From assembly GCA_964246985.1 (NCBI GenBank), contig CAXTSE010000008.1:102361-166360 (forward strand): DNA of 64,000 nucleotides, in the 5' to 3' direction. Origin of the DNA: CAXTSE01 sp964246985 (GTDB lineage Bacteria > Actinomycetota > Actinomycetes > Actinomycetales > Microbacteriaceae). A program made the translations under genes and the position numbers. Of this stretch, positions 8,235 through 15,093 are shown one piece after another (the first letter of the stretch is position 1; every line of letters starts with the position of its first letter). Under the pieces are notes generated by a model. It did no database searches. It was given only the letters and a program-made list of their open reading frames with translations, and was not told where the DNA came from.

Positions 8235-9335
8235 ACGTCCGAACGCCCCCGCGATTCCCTGCGCGATGACGCCCCAGAACGGCGATGTCGCGACGGCGAT
8301 CCCGAGTACGACGCCGGGGATCCAGACGGTACGAGGCAGCCGCCGCCCGCGGTCCGCGACACGGTTCGGAGAGAGCGGATCCTGGGGATCCCGGTCGATG
8401 CGATCATCGCGGTAGGCGTCGGTCTGGTCCCGCAACCGAGGCGCCACCGCGTCGATGATCCGCCAGACACGCCGGTGCGTCTCCGGGTCGGCGACGTCGA
8501 GCGGCTTCGTGAAGAGGAAGAGCCAGTCGTCGACGATCTCGACATCGAAGTCGGATGCCGCGTCGAGGAGGACGGCCATCACATCCGGAGTGAAGATGTA
8601 GAGCGCATCGCTCTCGTAGCCCTCGGGCACGAGAAGCGTGGTCTCGTCGGCTCCGATGCCCTCGAGCTTCAGTTCAGGGCCCTCGCCGACGACCCCGAAG
8701 CCGCTGCCACGACGCAGCACGATGTGCGGCAGTCGACGATCCACTCGGATGGCGATGTACCCGATGCCCGTCTCGTCGACCCCGTACCGTCCGGTGCGGC
8801 CGACGGAACCGTAGTCGACGTCGCCGTTCGACTTCGGGGTCACGTGGTCGAGGCGCCAGGTCGTGCCGTCATCCCATCGCCGTCCGCCGTAGCGCGAGTT
8901 CCTGTCTCGCGGCGCGTAGACGAGCTCGTTCGCCGCGGCGAATGCCTCCAGGCGAGCGAGCGGCCGCAGTCCCCGTCGCGAACCCAGCGCGCCGACGAAG
9001 GAGTACACACCGAATCCGAAGATCGTCACCGCGAACGCGACAGCGACCCCCAAGGTGATGGATGCGGCGAGAGTCGAGCCGACGTTCAGGGCGCCATCGG
9101 CGTCGGTGATCACCGGGGCGAGGAAGCCGCCGTCGGCCCACGCCCAGAGCATGAGCCCGAGCGGTACGCCGACCAGCAGCGTCAGGACGGCCGTCGCGAC
9201 GATCCCGAACACGCGGGCTCCGCGTCGCCACTGCAGGTACCGGTCGTCACGCAGGATCTTCTCGCGCGTCGCCGCGAGCTGCTCAGCGGTCGGCTCACCG
9301 CTGAGCGGCGCGAAATCGAGGGCGCGAGTCGGCAT
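8232..9335 (-). CDS. Membrane protein of unknown function
   Basis: A 367-residue protein not assigned to a family. Residues 40-66 (VFGIVATAVLTLLVGVPLG) and about 92-116 (LAASITLGVAVAFAVTIFG) are membrane helices, and a third lies near the C-terminus (VWIPGVVLGIAVATSPFWG). Between them is a soluble region of roughly 200 residues, rich in beta-type segments (GIGYIAIRVDRRLPHIVL, TTLLVPEGYESDALYIFT). It follows gatA by 18 bp on the same strand and may share its transcript, but nothing in it suggests a role in tRNA amidation. Confidence 0.75.
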   Translation of the reverse strand: MPTRALDFAPLSGEPTAEQLAATREKILRDDRYLQWRRGARVFGIVATAVLTLLVGVPLGLMLWAWADGGFLAPVITDADGALNVGSTLAASITLGVAVAFAVTIFGFGVYSFVGALGSRRGLRPLARLEAFAAANELVYAPRDRNSRYGGRRWDDGTTWRLDHVTPKSNGDVDYGSVGRTGRYGVDETGIGYIAIRVDRRLPHIVLRRGSGFGVVGEGPELKLEGIGADETTLLVPEGYESDALYIFTPDVMAVLLDAASDFDVEIVDDWLFLFTKPLDVADPETHRRVWRIIDAVAPRLRDQTDAYRDDRIDRDPQDPLSPNRVADRGRRLPRTVWIPGVVLGIAVATSPFWGVIAQGIAGAFGR

Positions 9336-9353
9336 GGGTCGACGGCGTCCAGG

Positions 9354-10883
9354 TCAGAGCGCGGGCGCCTGGGCGAGCAGCGGGCCGCCCCACTGGTCGA
9401 CGAGCAGCTGCTCGAGCGCGGCACCGACCGTGTACAGCCGGGCGTCCTCGCGGGCGGGCGCCATGAACTGGATGCCGGCGGGAAGCCCGTCCTCGGGCGC
9501 GAGCCCTGACGGGAGCGCGATGCCGGGCACGCCGGCCAGGTTGGCCGGGATCGTGGTGAGGTCGTTCAGGTACATCGCCAGCGGGTCGTCGAGCTTCTCA
9601 CCCAGTTTGAAGGCCGTCGTGGGGGCGGTCGGCGTCGCGAGCACGTCGCACGCGTCGAAGGCCGCCGCGAAGTCGCGCTGGATGAGCGTGCGCACCTTCT
9701 GCGCGCTGCCGTAGTACGCGTCGTAGTAGCCAGCGCTGAGGGCATACGTGCCGAGGATGATGCGGCGCTTCACCTCGTCGCCGAAGCCGGCCTCGCGGGT
9801 GGCGGCCATCACATCCTCGACCGTCCCTCCCCCCACAGGCGTGACCCGCATGCCGAATCGCACAGAGTCGAACTTCGCCAGGTTGCTCGACGCCTCGGCC
9901 GGGAGGATCAGGTAGTACGCACTGATCGCGTACTCGAAGCTCGGCGCACTGACCTCGACGAGCTCGGCGCCCTGCGATTCGAGAAGGGAGAGCGACTCAT
10001 GGAACCGCTGCAGCACCCCCGCCTGGAACCCCTGCGATTCGAGCGACATCTCCTTGAGCACGCCGACCCGCACGCCCTTGAGGGCGCCCTCCCGCTGCCC
10101 GGCCCGCGCAGCCTCCGCGAACGACGGCCAGGCATCCGGGATGCTCGTCGAGTCGCGCGGGTCGTGCCCGCCGATCACGTCGTGCAGCAGCCCGGCGTCG
10201 AGCACCGTCCGCGTGACGGGCCCGACCTGGTCGAGCGAGCTCGCGAGCGCGATGGCGCCGTAGCGGCTGACCCCGCCGTAGGTGGGCTTCACGCCGACCG
10301 AGCCGGTGACGGCGGCGGGCTGGCGGATGCTGCCACCGGTGTCGGATCCGAGAGCCAGCGGCGCTTCGAAGGCGGCGACCGCGGCGGCTGAGCCACCACC
10401 CGAGCCACCGGGGATGCGCGAGAGGTCCCACGGGTTGTGCGTGTTGCCGTAGGCCGAGTGCTCGGTGGACGAGCCCATCGCGAACTCGTCCATGTTGGTC
10501 TTGCCGAGCGGAACGAGCCCGGCGGCTCGCATTCGGGCGACGACGGTGGCGTCGTACGGGGGCACCCAGCCCTCGAGGATGCGGCTGCCGGCCGTGCTCG
10601 GCATGCCGATCGTGCAGAGCACGTCCTTGATGGCGACGGGGATTCCGGCGAGGGCGCCGAGCGTGTCACCGGCGGCGCGCTGCTGATCGATCGCCTCCGC
10701 CGTGGCGAGGGCCTCGGCGTTGACGTGCAGGAACGCGTGGATGTCGGTGTCGACGGCCTCGATGCGGTCCAGGTGGGCGCGCGTGACCTCGACACTCGAC
10801 ACCTCGCCGGCGGTCAGCAGGCCGGAGAGTGCGCTGGCATCGAGTCGCGTCAGGTCGGCGCTCGAGGTTGCGGGGGCGCTCAC
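9354..10883 (-). CDS. gatA: Asp/Glu-tRNA(Asn/Gln) amidotransferase subunit A
   Basis: Catalytic glutaminase subunit of GatCAB, an amidase-signature enzyme of 509 residues. The Ser-cisSer-Lys triad is visible as Lys86 (GIPVAIKD), Ser161 (in GGSGGGSAA) and Ser185 (GSDTGGSIRQPA); the spacings of 75 and 24 residues match the known GatA pattern. It starts at GTG 10883, overlapping the gatC stop by 4 bp (10880-10883), so translation is probably coupled. The enzyme releases ammonia from glutamine and passes it to GatB. Confidence 0.97.
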   Translation of the reverse strand: MSAPATSSADLTRLDASALSGLLTAGEVSSVEVTRAHLDRIEAVDTDIHAFLHVNAEALATAEAIDQQRAAGDTLGALAGIPVAIKDVLCTIGMPSTAGSRILEGWVPPYDATVVARMRAAGLVPLGKTNMDEFAMGSSTEHSAYGNTHNPWDLSRIPGGSGGGSAAAVAAFEAPLALGSDTGGSIRQPAAVTGSVGVKPTYGGVSRYGAIALASSLDQVGPVTRTVLDAGLLHDVIGGHDPRDSTSIPDAWPSFAEAARAGQREGALKGVRVGVLKEMSLESQGFQAGVLQRFHESLSLLESQGAELVEVSAPSFEYAISAYYLILPAEASSNLAKFDSVRFGMRVTPVGGGTVEDVMAATREAGFGDEVKRRIILGTYALSAGYYDAYYGSAQKVRTLIQRDFAAAFDACDVLATPTAPTTAFKLGEKLDDPLAMYLNDLTTIPANLAGVPGIALPSGLAPEDGLPAGIQFMAPAREDARLYTVGAALEQLLVDQWGGPLLAQAPAL

Positions 10884-11179
10884 TGCTCCTCCCCCAGGAT
10901 CGACGAGACCTTGAACAGGTCGCCATCGCGCTCGGGGGCGCCGGCCAGAGCCTCGGCCGGAGTCAGGGTGACACCGACGACGTCGGGACGGGTCACGGTC
11001 CCGAGCGGGATCGGGTGGCTGGTCGCCGGCACGTTGGGCGTCGCCACCTCGGTCACCTTCGCCACCGAGTCGACGATCTGACCGAGCTCCCCGGTGAGAC
11101 GGGCGATCTCGTCGTCGCTCAACGCGATCCGGGCGAGGCTCGCGAGATGCGTCACGACCTCCGGTGTGATTTCAGACAT
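10880..11179 (-). CDS. gatC: Asp/Glu-tRNA(Asn/Gln) amidotransferase subunit C
   Basis: Small scaffold subunit of GatCAB, 99 residues. The N-terminal EITPEVVTHLASLARIALSDDEIARL is characteristic of GatC, and the C-terminal half (PNVPATSHPIPLG, RPDVVG, ERDGDLFKVSSIL) is the strand that wraps between GatA and GatB. It is the first gene of the gatC-gatA unit; the ATG of 11179 is immediately followed by the conserved domain. Confidence 0.95.
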   Translation of the reverse strand: MSEITPEVVTHLASLARIALSDDEIARLTGELGQIVDSVAKVTEVATPNVPATSHPIPLGTVTRPDVVGVTLTPAEALAGAPERDGDLFKVSSILGEEQ

Positions 11180-11270
11180 GCGGCCGGAACTCCCGAGCAG
11201 GTGGTGGTGTGGATGGCGCGGTGATGGCGATCACCGCGGCCCAGTCTATTCGGCGAGCGCGGGGCGGCTT

Positions 11271-11330
11271 GGCGACGGCGGGCTCGGCGGGTGCGGGCTC
11301 GGCGGGTGCGGGCTCGACTAGTGCGGGCTC
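11271..11330. repeat. 15-bp tandem repeat, four units
   Basis: Four units of 15 bp: GGCGACGGCGGGCTC, GGCGGGTGCGGGCTC twice exactly, and a diverged GACTAGTGCGGGCTC. The last unit reaches the stop codon of the hydrolase gene; the rest fills the gap before gatC. Unit length is a multiple of three, but no gene with normal context uses it. Confidence 0.75.
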
Positions 11331-12795
11331 AGCGGGCGAGAGCGCGAGCCTGCGCCCCGGTGCGGCCATCGGGGTCGAGCACGTAGCCCTCGCGTCCGAT
11401 GCTGATGAGCGCCATGTTGCGGAACGACTCGCTGCCCGCGGTGAAGTAGTCGACGTGGCCGAGCGACGACGCGAGCTCCGCACCGGTCAGTGGGTCGGTC
11501 GCGCCGGTCACGCCGAAGAGGTTGGCACCGTACGACGGCGACAGCGGCTGGCTACCGAAGACGCCGGCGTGGGAGACCGGATCGAGCGCCGCGTCCGCCA
11601 CCCACACATTGCCGTCGCGCACATTGAGCTCCGCGACGCTCTTCGCGTCGCTGCCGGGCGAGCCGACCATCGCGAGCGAGTCCACGGTGACGGCATCCGT
11701 TCCGAGCGCCGCGTCCTCGAGCGCGAGGAGCGCGACGGTCGAGCCGTACGAGTGGGTGAGGACCGACAGATACGGGCGCTCGCCGTCTCCGCGCACCGTC
11801 GCCAGCCCCTGGAGCGACTCGGCCAGCTCGACGCTGCCCTTTCGCGCCAGGTCAAGCGAGGTCACGTCGACGAGCGACGGCGTCTGGTACCCGATCCACG
11901 ACACGGTCGCCACCGTCGACGACTGGTTGGGGGCGAGGCGGTCGAGCCACTGCTGCTGATCGGTCGCGAGCTCGGCGGCCGCGTTCGTCCAGCTGACGAT
12001 CTCGCTGTCGACGCTGTAGAACATGCCCGGCACCATGTAGGTCACGTAGTCCGCCGTCGCCAGGTCGCCGATGACGATCACCGCGCGGCCCGCTCCGGTG
12101 ACATCGAGGGTGACCAGCGACCGTGTCTGGCCGTCCGAGCCCGTCTTCACCGCATCCGCGATCTGCTGCAGCATGTGCAGACGCGTCCGCAGGTCGTCGG
12201 CGGCGGCACGGCCCACCGTGTCGATCTTGGAGCCGAGGGCGGCGATGGTGGCGTCGAGGTAGCGCTCGTTGGTGGCCGCGCGCACCTCGTAGGGCAGGCC
12301 CTCGAGGTTGCCGATGAGCTCGGGCGCGACCGCCGCGAGGTTGGACCGGGTCTGCGACGTCTCGTGCGCCCACCACGATGCGACGGTGCTGGCCGCGGGT
12401 GGGGCGGCGAGCAGGTCGGCGACCGCGTCCGGATGCTGGGCGAGGTAGTCGCGTACCCCGACGCGGGAGAGATCCGACAGTCGGGTCAGCAGCGCGGGCG
12501 GCTGCGCGGCCGGGGTCACCGCGGCGGCCGCGTCGGAGTCGGAGGGGGCCGTGGGGCTGCTGGGGACCGCTGCGACGGCCAGGGCGGCGACATCGACGGG
12601 GGCGGATGACACCGGCAGTGCAGGAGCGGTCAGCGTCGGGACGGCGTCGAGCAGCACCTCGAACGCGAGCCGCTCAGCGCTCACGACGACGGGGGCGGCG
12701 GCGACCGTCTGACCGAGTCCGGGTACGTCGAAGGCCTCGGCGACGGCGTACGCGTTCGCCGAGGTGGAGAGAATTGCTGAGACGTCCATCAGCAA
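11329..12795 (-). CDS. Alpha/beta hydrolase of the DUF1023 family
   Basis: A 488-residue protein with a low-complexity Ala/Pro/Val-rich N-terminal 130 residues and a C-terminal alpha/beta-hydrolase domain. The domain contains SLVTLDVTGAGRAVIVIGDL, YMVPGMFYSV, VSWIGYQTPS and the nucleophile elbow LTHSYGSTVALLAL. The combination of VPG followed by WIGY and HSYGS is typical of DUF1023, an actinobacterial family of uncertain substrate. The frame opens at TTG 12795 with AGGTG about ten bases upstream; ATG 12789 is an alternative. No clear signal peptide was seen. Upstream lies an unusual repeat-bearing region (12886-12960). Confidence 0.8.
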   Translation of the reverse strand: MLMDVSAILSTSANAYAVAEAFDVPGLGQTVAAAPVVVSAERLAFEVLLDAVPTLTAPALPVSSAPVDVAALAVAAVPSSPTAPSDSDAAAAVTPAAQPPALLTRLSDLSRVGVRDYLAQHPDAVADLLAAPPAASTVASWWAHETSQTRSNLAAVAPELIGNLEGLPYEVRAATNERYLDATIAALGSKIDTVGRAAADDLRTRLHMLQQIADAVKTGSDGQTRSLVTLDVTGAGRAVIVIGDLATADYVTYMVPGMFYSVDSEIVSWTNAAAELATDQQQWLDRLAPNQSSTVATVSWIGYQTPSLVDVTSLDLARKGSVELAESLQGLATVRGDGERPYLSVLTHSYGSTVALLALEDAALGTDAVTVDSLAMVGSPGSDAKSVAELNVRDGNVWVADAALDPVSHAGVFGSQPLSPSYGANLFGVTGATDPLTGAELASSLGHVDYFTAGSESFRNMALISIGREGYVLDPDGRTGAQARALAR

Positions 12796-12885
12796 GTCGA
12801 GTGTTCACCTCGCCCAGCGTGCTGCTCGAGCACCGCCCAGTTCGGCGCTCGTCACTGCACGCTCGAATCATAGGCGGGAACTGGC

Positions 12886-12960
12886 CCCCCTTATGGGGTA
12901 GACACATGATTGCAACAGGTATACCCCGTCGAACGGCGATATTGTCCCCCATTTGGGGTA
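12886..12960. promoter_or_regulatory. Repeated CCCCC/GGGGTA motifs between divergent units
   Basis: Two 15-mers, CCCCCTTATGGGGTA (12886-12900) and CCCCCATTTGGGGTA (12946-12960), are exactly 60 bp apart in direct orientation. Each is itself roughly palindromic, and an inverse TACCCCG lies between them at about 12922-12928. The surrounding stretch is less GC-rich than its neighbours. It lies upstream of the DUF1023 hydrolase and just after the stop of a minus-strand membrane-protein unit. Operator sites are the simplest reading; no cognate regulator is identified. Confidence 0.45.
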
Positions 12961-12991
12961 CACCGGAGAGGTCGACTCGCCCCGAATCTGC

Positions 12992-13339
12992 CTAATTCTC
13001 GGGTCTCACGGCCGGGGCCGCCTGTACCCCGGTTGTGCCACTGTCGGCGGGGCTCGTGCTCTTCCGCGGACGCCGCCACGGCAGCTCCGACCACCGCATG
13101 ACGGCACCCGCTGCGCCCGCCGCGACGAGCGCCACGGGCACCAGCCACCAGCCCGCGCCGACGATGCTCCACGGGGCGAGAGCCCATCCCAGAGCGAGTG
13201 CGAGCACTGCCTCGAGCCCGCCGGTCACGATGGCGATCCGGCTCTTGGCCGCGAACGGTCCAGACGTCAGGGATGCCGCGGCGAACAGCGCCGCGAACAT
13301 CAGCACGACCGCCGCCACCACGATGTCGGGATACGTCAT
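12992..13339 (-). CDS. Small membrane protein of unknown function
   Basis: A 115-residue protein with three predicted helices (DIVVAAVVLMFAALFAAASL, then AIVTGGLEAVLALALGWALA, then GWWLVPVALVAAGAAGAV) and a basic, Pro-rich cytoplasmic tail. ATG 13339 overlaps the stop of the beta-lactamase-fold gene by 4 bp, making it the third gene of a coupled unit with that hydrolase and an ArsR-like regulator. Three-helix proteins like this often accompany membrane serine hydrolases, but its role is not known. Confidence 0.7.
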   Translation of the reverse strand: MTYPDIVVAAVVLMFAALFAAASLTSGPFAAKSRIAIVTGGLEAVLALALGWALAPWSIVGAGWWLVPVALVAAGAAGAVMRWSELPWRRPRKSTSPADSGTTGVQAAPAVRPEN

Positions 13340-14481
13340 GATGCGTCCTCGCTCTCCGCCAGCAGGGTGAACGCCAACGCGTCGACATCGACCGCCGAGT
13401 TCGACAGCACCACCACGGCGCGATCCGACTCCCGATCGAGAGCGACCATGCTGGCGAACCCGCCCGTCATGCCGTTGTGCCAGGTGATGTCGAGCGTGCC
13501 CGTCCCGGCATCAGGGCCGAGCTCGGTCCGGTCGACCGTGCTCGTGAACCAGGCCCAGCCGATCTCGCGGTCGTCGCCCGCGGGGAACCGCGCGTCGAGC
13601 GCCTCTGCCGCCGTCGCGTCGCCGTCGAGCATCGCCTGCGCGTACACGGTCATGTCGTCGAGAGTCGAACGCACCCCGCCCGCCGGCGCGTACGACCCGA
13701 GAGTCCACGCCGCGACCGGGCGCCCGCCCGAGCTGTAGCCCGTCGGCGCGTCCTGGCCCAGCGCGGAGGCGACCACCGGCGTCCGGGTGTCACCGAGCCC
13801 GAGGGGGCCCGCGATCCGCTCCTCGACGAGGGTCGCGTAGTCGAGCCCGGCCGCTGCGGCGAGCGCCTGGCCGAGCAGCGCCATGCCCAGATTCGTGTAC
13901 GCCACCTCGCCCCGGTTGTCGAGCGACGCTGCACGAGCGGCCTCCAGCACCTCGTCGGCGCCGGGCGCATACGGATCGGCGCCGGTCAGGCTGGCGAGCA
14001 GAGACCGACCCGTGGTGAGGAGGCGCGCGTCGATGCGCGGCAACCCGGAGCGCTGACTCGCGAGCTCCTCGAGCGTCGCGTCCGCGACCGGGGCGTCGCC
14101 GAGGTCGAGGTGGTCGCCGACGCGATCGTCGGGCGCGACCTCCCCGCGCGCGATCGCCTCGGCGAAGAGACCGGCCGTGAACGTCTTGCTCACCGATCCG
14201 ATCTCGAACTCGGTCGTTCCGTCGACCCCGAACCCGGCCATCGTCACGTCACCGCCGTCGATCACCGCGACCGCCATCCGGTCGCGCGCACCGGGGGTGT
14301 CGCCGGCCAGCTCGGCGATCCGCGCTGCGAGCGCGTCGTCGCCGGACACCTCCGTCGACAGCGAGGGCGGATGAGGGATCGCCAGTGCGCCGAGGCCCAG
14401 CACCAGCACCCCGGCCCCGATCGCCGCCAGCCCACGCCGCGAACGCCACCGCCGGACGCCCGACGCCGCTCCCCCGCTCAC
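13336..14481 (-). CDS. Membrane-anchored beta-lactamase-fold serine hydrolase
   Basis: A 381-residue class C beta-lactamase/penicillin-binding-protein-like hydrolase. A basic N-terminus is followed by one helix (GLAAIGAGVLVLGLGALAI, about residues 17-35), leaving the catalytic domain outside the cell. The three motifs are Ser96-V-S-Lys99 (GSVSKTF), Tyr195-T-Asn197 (AYTNLGMA) and His335-N-Gly337 (WHNGMTGGF). GTG 14481 overlaps the regulator stop by 4 bp and is preferred over a longer frame that would run through the regulator. The motifs fit an esterase or D-aminopeptidase as well as a lactamase; resistance should not be assumed. Confidence 0.85.
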   Translation of the reverse strand: MSGGAASGVRRWRSRRGLAAIGAGVLVLGLGALAIPHPPSLSTEVSGDDALAARIAELAGDTPGARDRMAVAVIDGGDVTMAGFGVDGTTEFEIGSVSKTFTAGLFAEAIARGEVAPDDRVGDHLDLGDAPVADATLEELASQRSGLPRIDARLLTTGRSLLASLTGADPYAPGADEVLEAARAASLDNRGEVAYTNLGMALLGQALAAAAGLDYATLVEERIAGPLGLGDTRTPVVASALGQDAPTGYSSGGRPVAAWTLGSYAPAGGVRSTLDDMTVYAQAMLDGDATAAEALDARFPAGDDREIGWAWFTSTVDRTELGPDAGTGTLDITWHNGMTGGFASMVALDRESDRAVVVLSNSAVDVDALAFTLLAESEDAS

Positions 14482-15035
14482 GCGACACCCCCCGCCGCGA
14501 CCACGATCACGAGCAGCGGCACCACCCGCTGCGCAGGCACGACGTACTGTCCGCGCCCCGGTCCAGCTGCCAGCCAGCCGTGCGAGACGAGCTGGGTGAG
14601 GTGATGGTAGACCTGCCCGGTCGAGCCGAGGTCGGCGGCGGCGGCCAGCTCGGTCGCGGTGGTCACTCCGGCGAGCACCTGCTGCAGGATCGCCAGCCGC
14701 GCCGGGTGTCCGAGAGCGGAGAGTGCCGCCGCTGTCGGCGCCCAGTCGCGCGTCATCAGGTCGTCGGTGGTCGCCCCGTACTGCCACGCAATCGGCCCAC
14801 GGGGGGTCGTGATCGCTCCGCCGAACACGACGCCGCCGGGGTCGGCGATCCGAGACCGCAGCCCGTCGACGACCCAGAAGATCTCTGGGTCGAGCGCGGG
14901 CGCAGGTGCAGCCGGCTGCGGCGGAGGAGCCGCCGCAGCGGGAGCGCGCCCGGCGCCGAGCGCGGCGACGAGCTCGCCGACCTGACGCTCGAGGGCGTCG
15001 AGTCGATCCGCAAGGAGGGGAAGAGTGTCGGCCAT
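14478..15035 (-). CDS. ArsR-like winged-helix regulator
   Basis: A 185-residue DNA-binding protein. An N-terminal helix with heptad character (TLPLLADRLDALERQVGELV) is followed by an Ala/Pro linker, a mid segment (DPEIFWVVDGLRSRI), and a winged helix-turn-helix from about residue 103: ALGHPARLAILQQVLAGV, then TATELAAAADLGSTGQVYHH and a wing. It heads a coupled unit with the beta-lactamase-fold hydrolase and a small membrane protein, so it most likely controls that unit and itself through the palindrome at 15047-15060. GGAGGA directly abuts the ATG, unusually close for a ribosome site. Confidence 0.82.
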   Translation of the reverse strand: MADTLPLLADRLDALERQVGELVAALGAGRAPAAAAPPPQPAAPAPALDPEIFWVVDGLRSRIADPGGVVFGGAITTPRGPIAWQYGATTDDLMTRDWAPTAAALSALGHPARLAILQQVLAGVTTATELAAAADLGSTGQVYHHLTQLVSHGWLAAGPGRGQYVVPAQRVVPLLVIVVAAGGVA

Positions 15036-15046
15036 TCCTCCAGTAT

Positions 15047-15060
15047 TCCGTACTTACGGA
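15047..15060. promoter_or_regulatory. Perfect palindrome, probable operator of the ArsR-like regulator
   Basis: TCCGTACTTACGGA: six-base arms TCCGTA/TACGGA around CT, 12 bp upstream of the regulator's ATG. Outer bases CCTCC (15037-15041) and GGAGG (about 15058-15062) extend the symmetry, so the element also overlaps the ribosome site. Autoregulation is an inference from position. Confidence 0.55.
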
Positions 15061-15093
15061 GGAACCGAAACCCTCGCGTCACATCGACGCGAT

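Noticed and set aside
13336..14481. A beta-lactam resistance gene
   Set aside because: The fold and motifs match class C-like serine hydrolases in general, but HNG in place of KTG and the membrane anchor fit esterase or peptidase relatives equally well.
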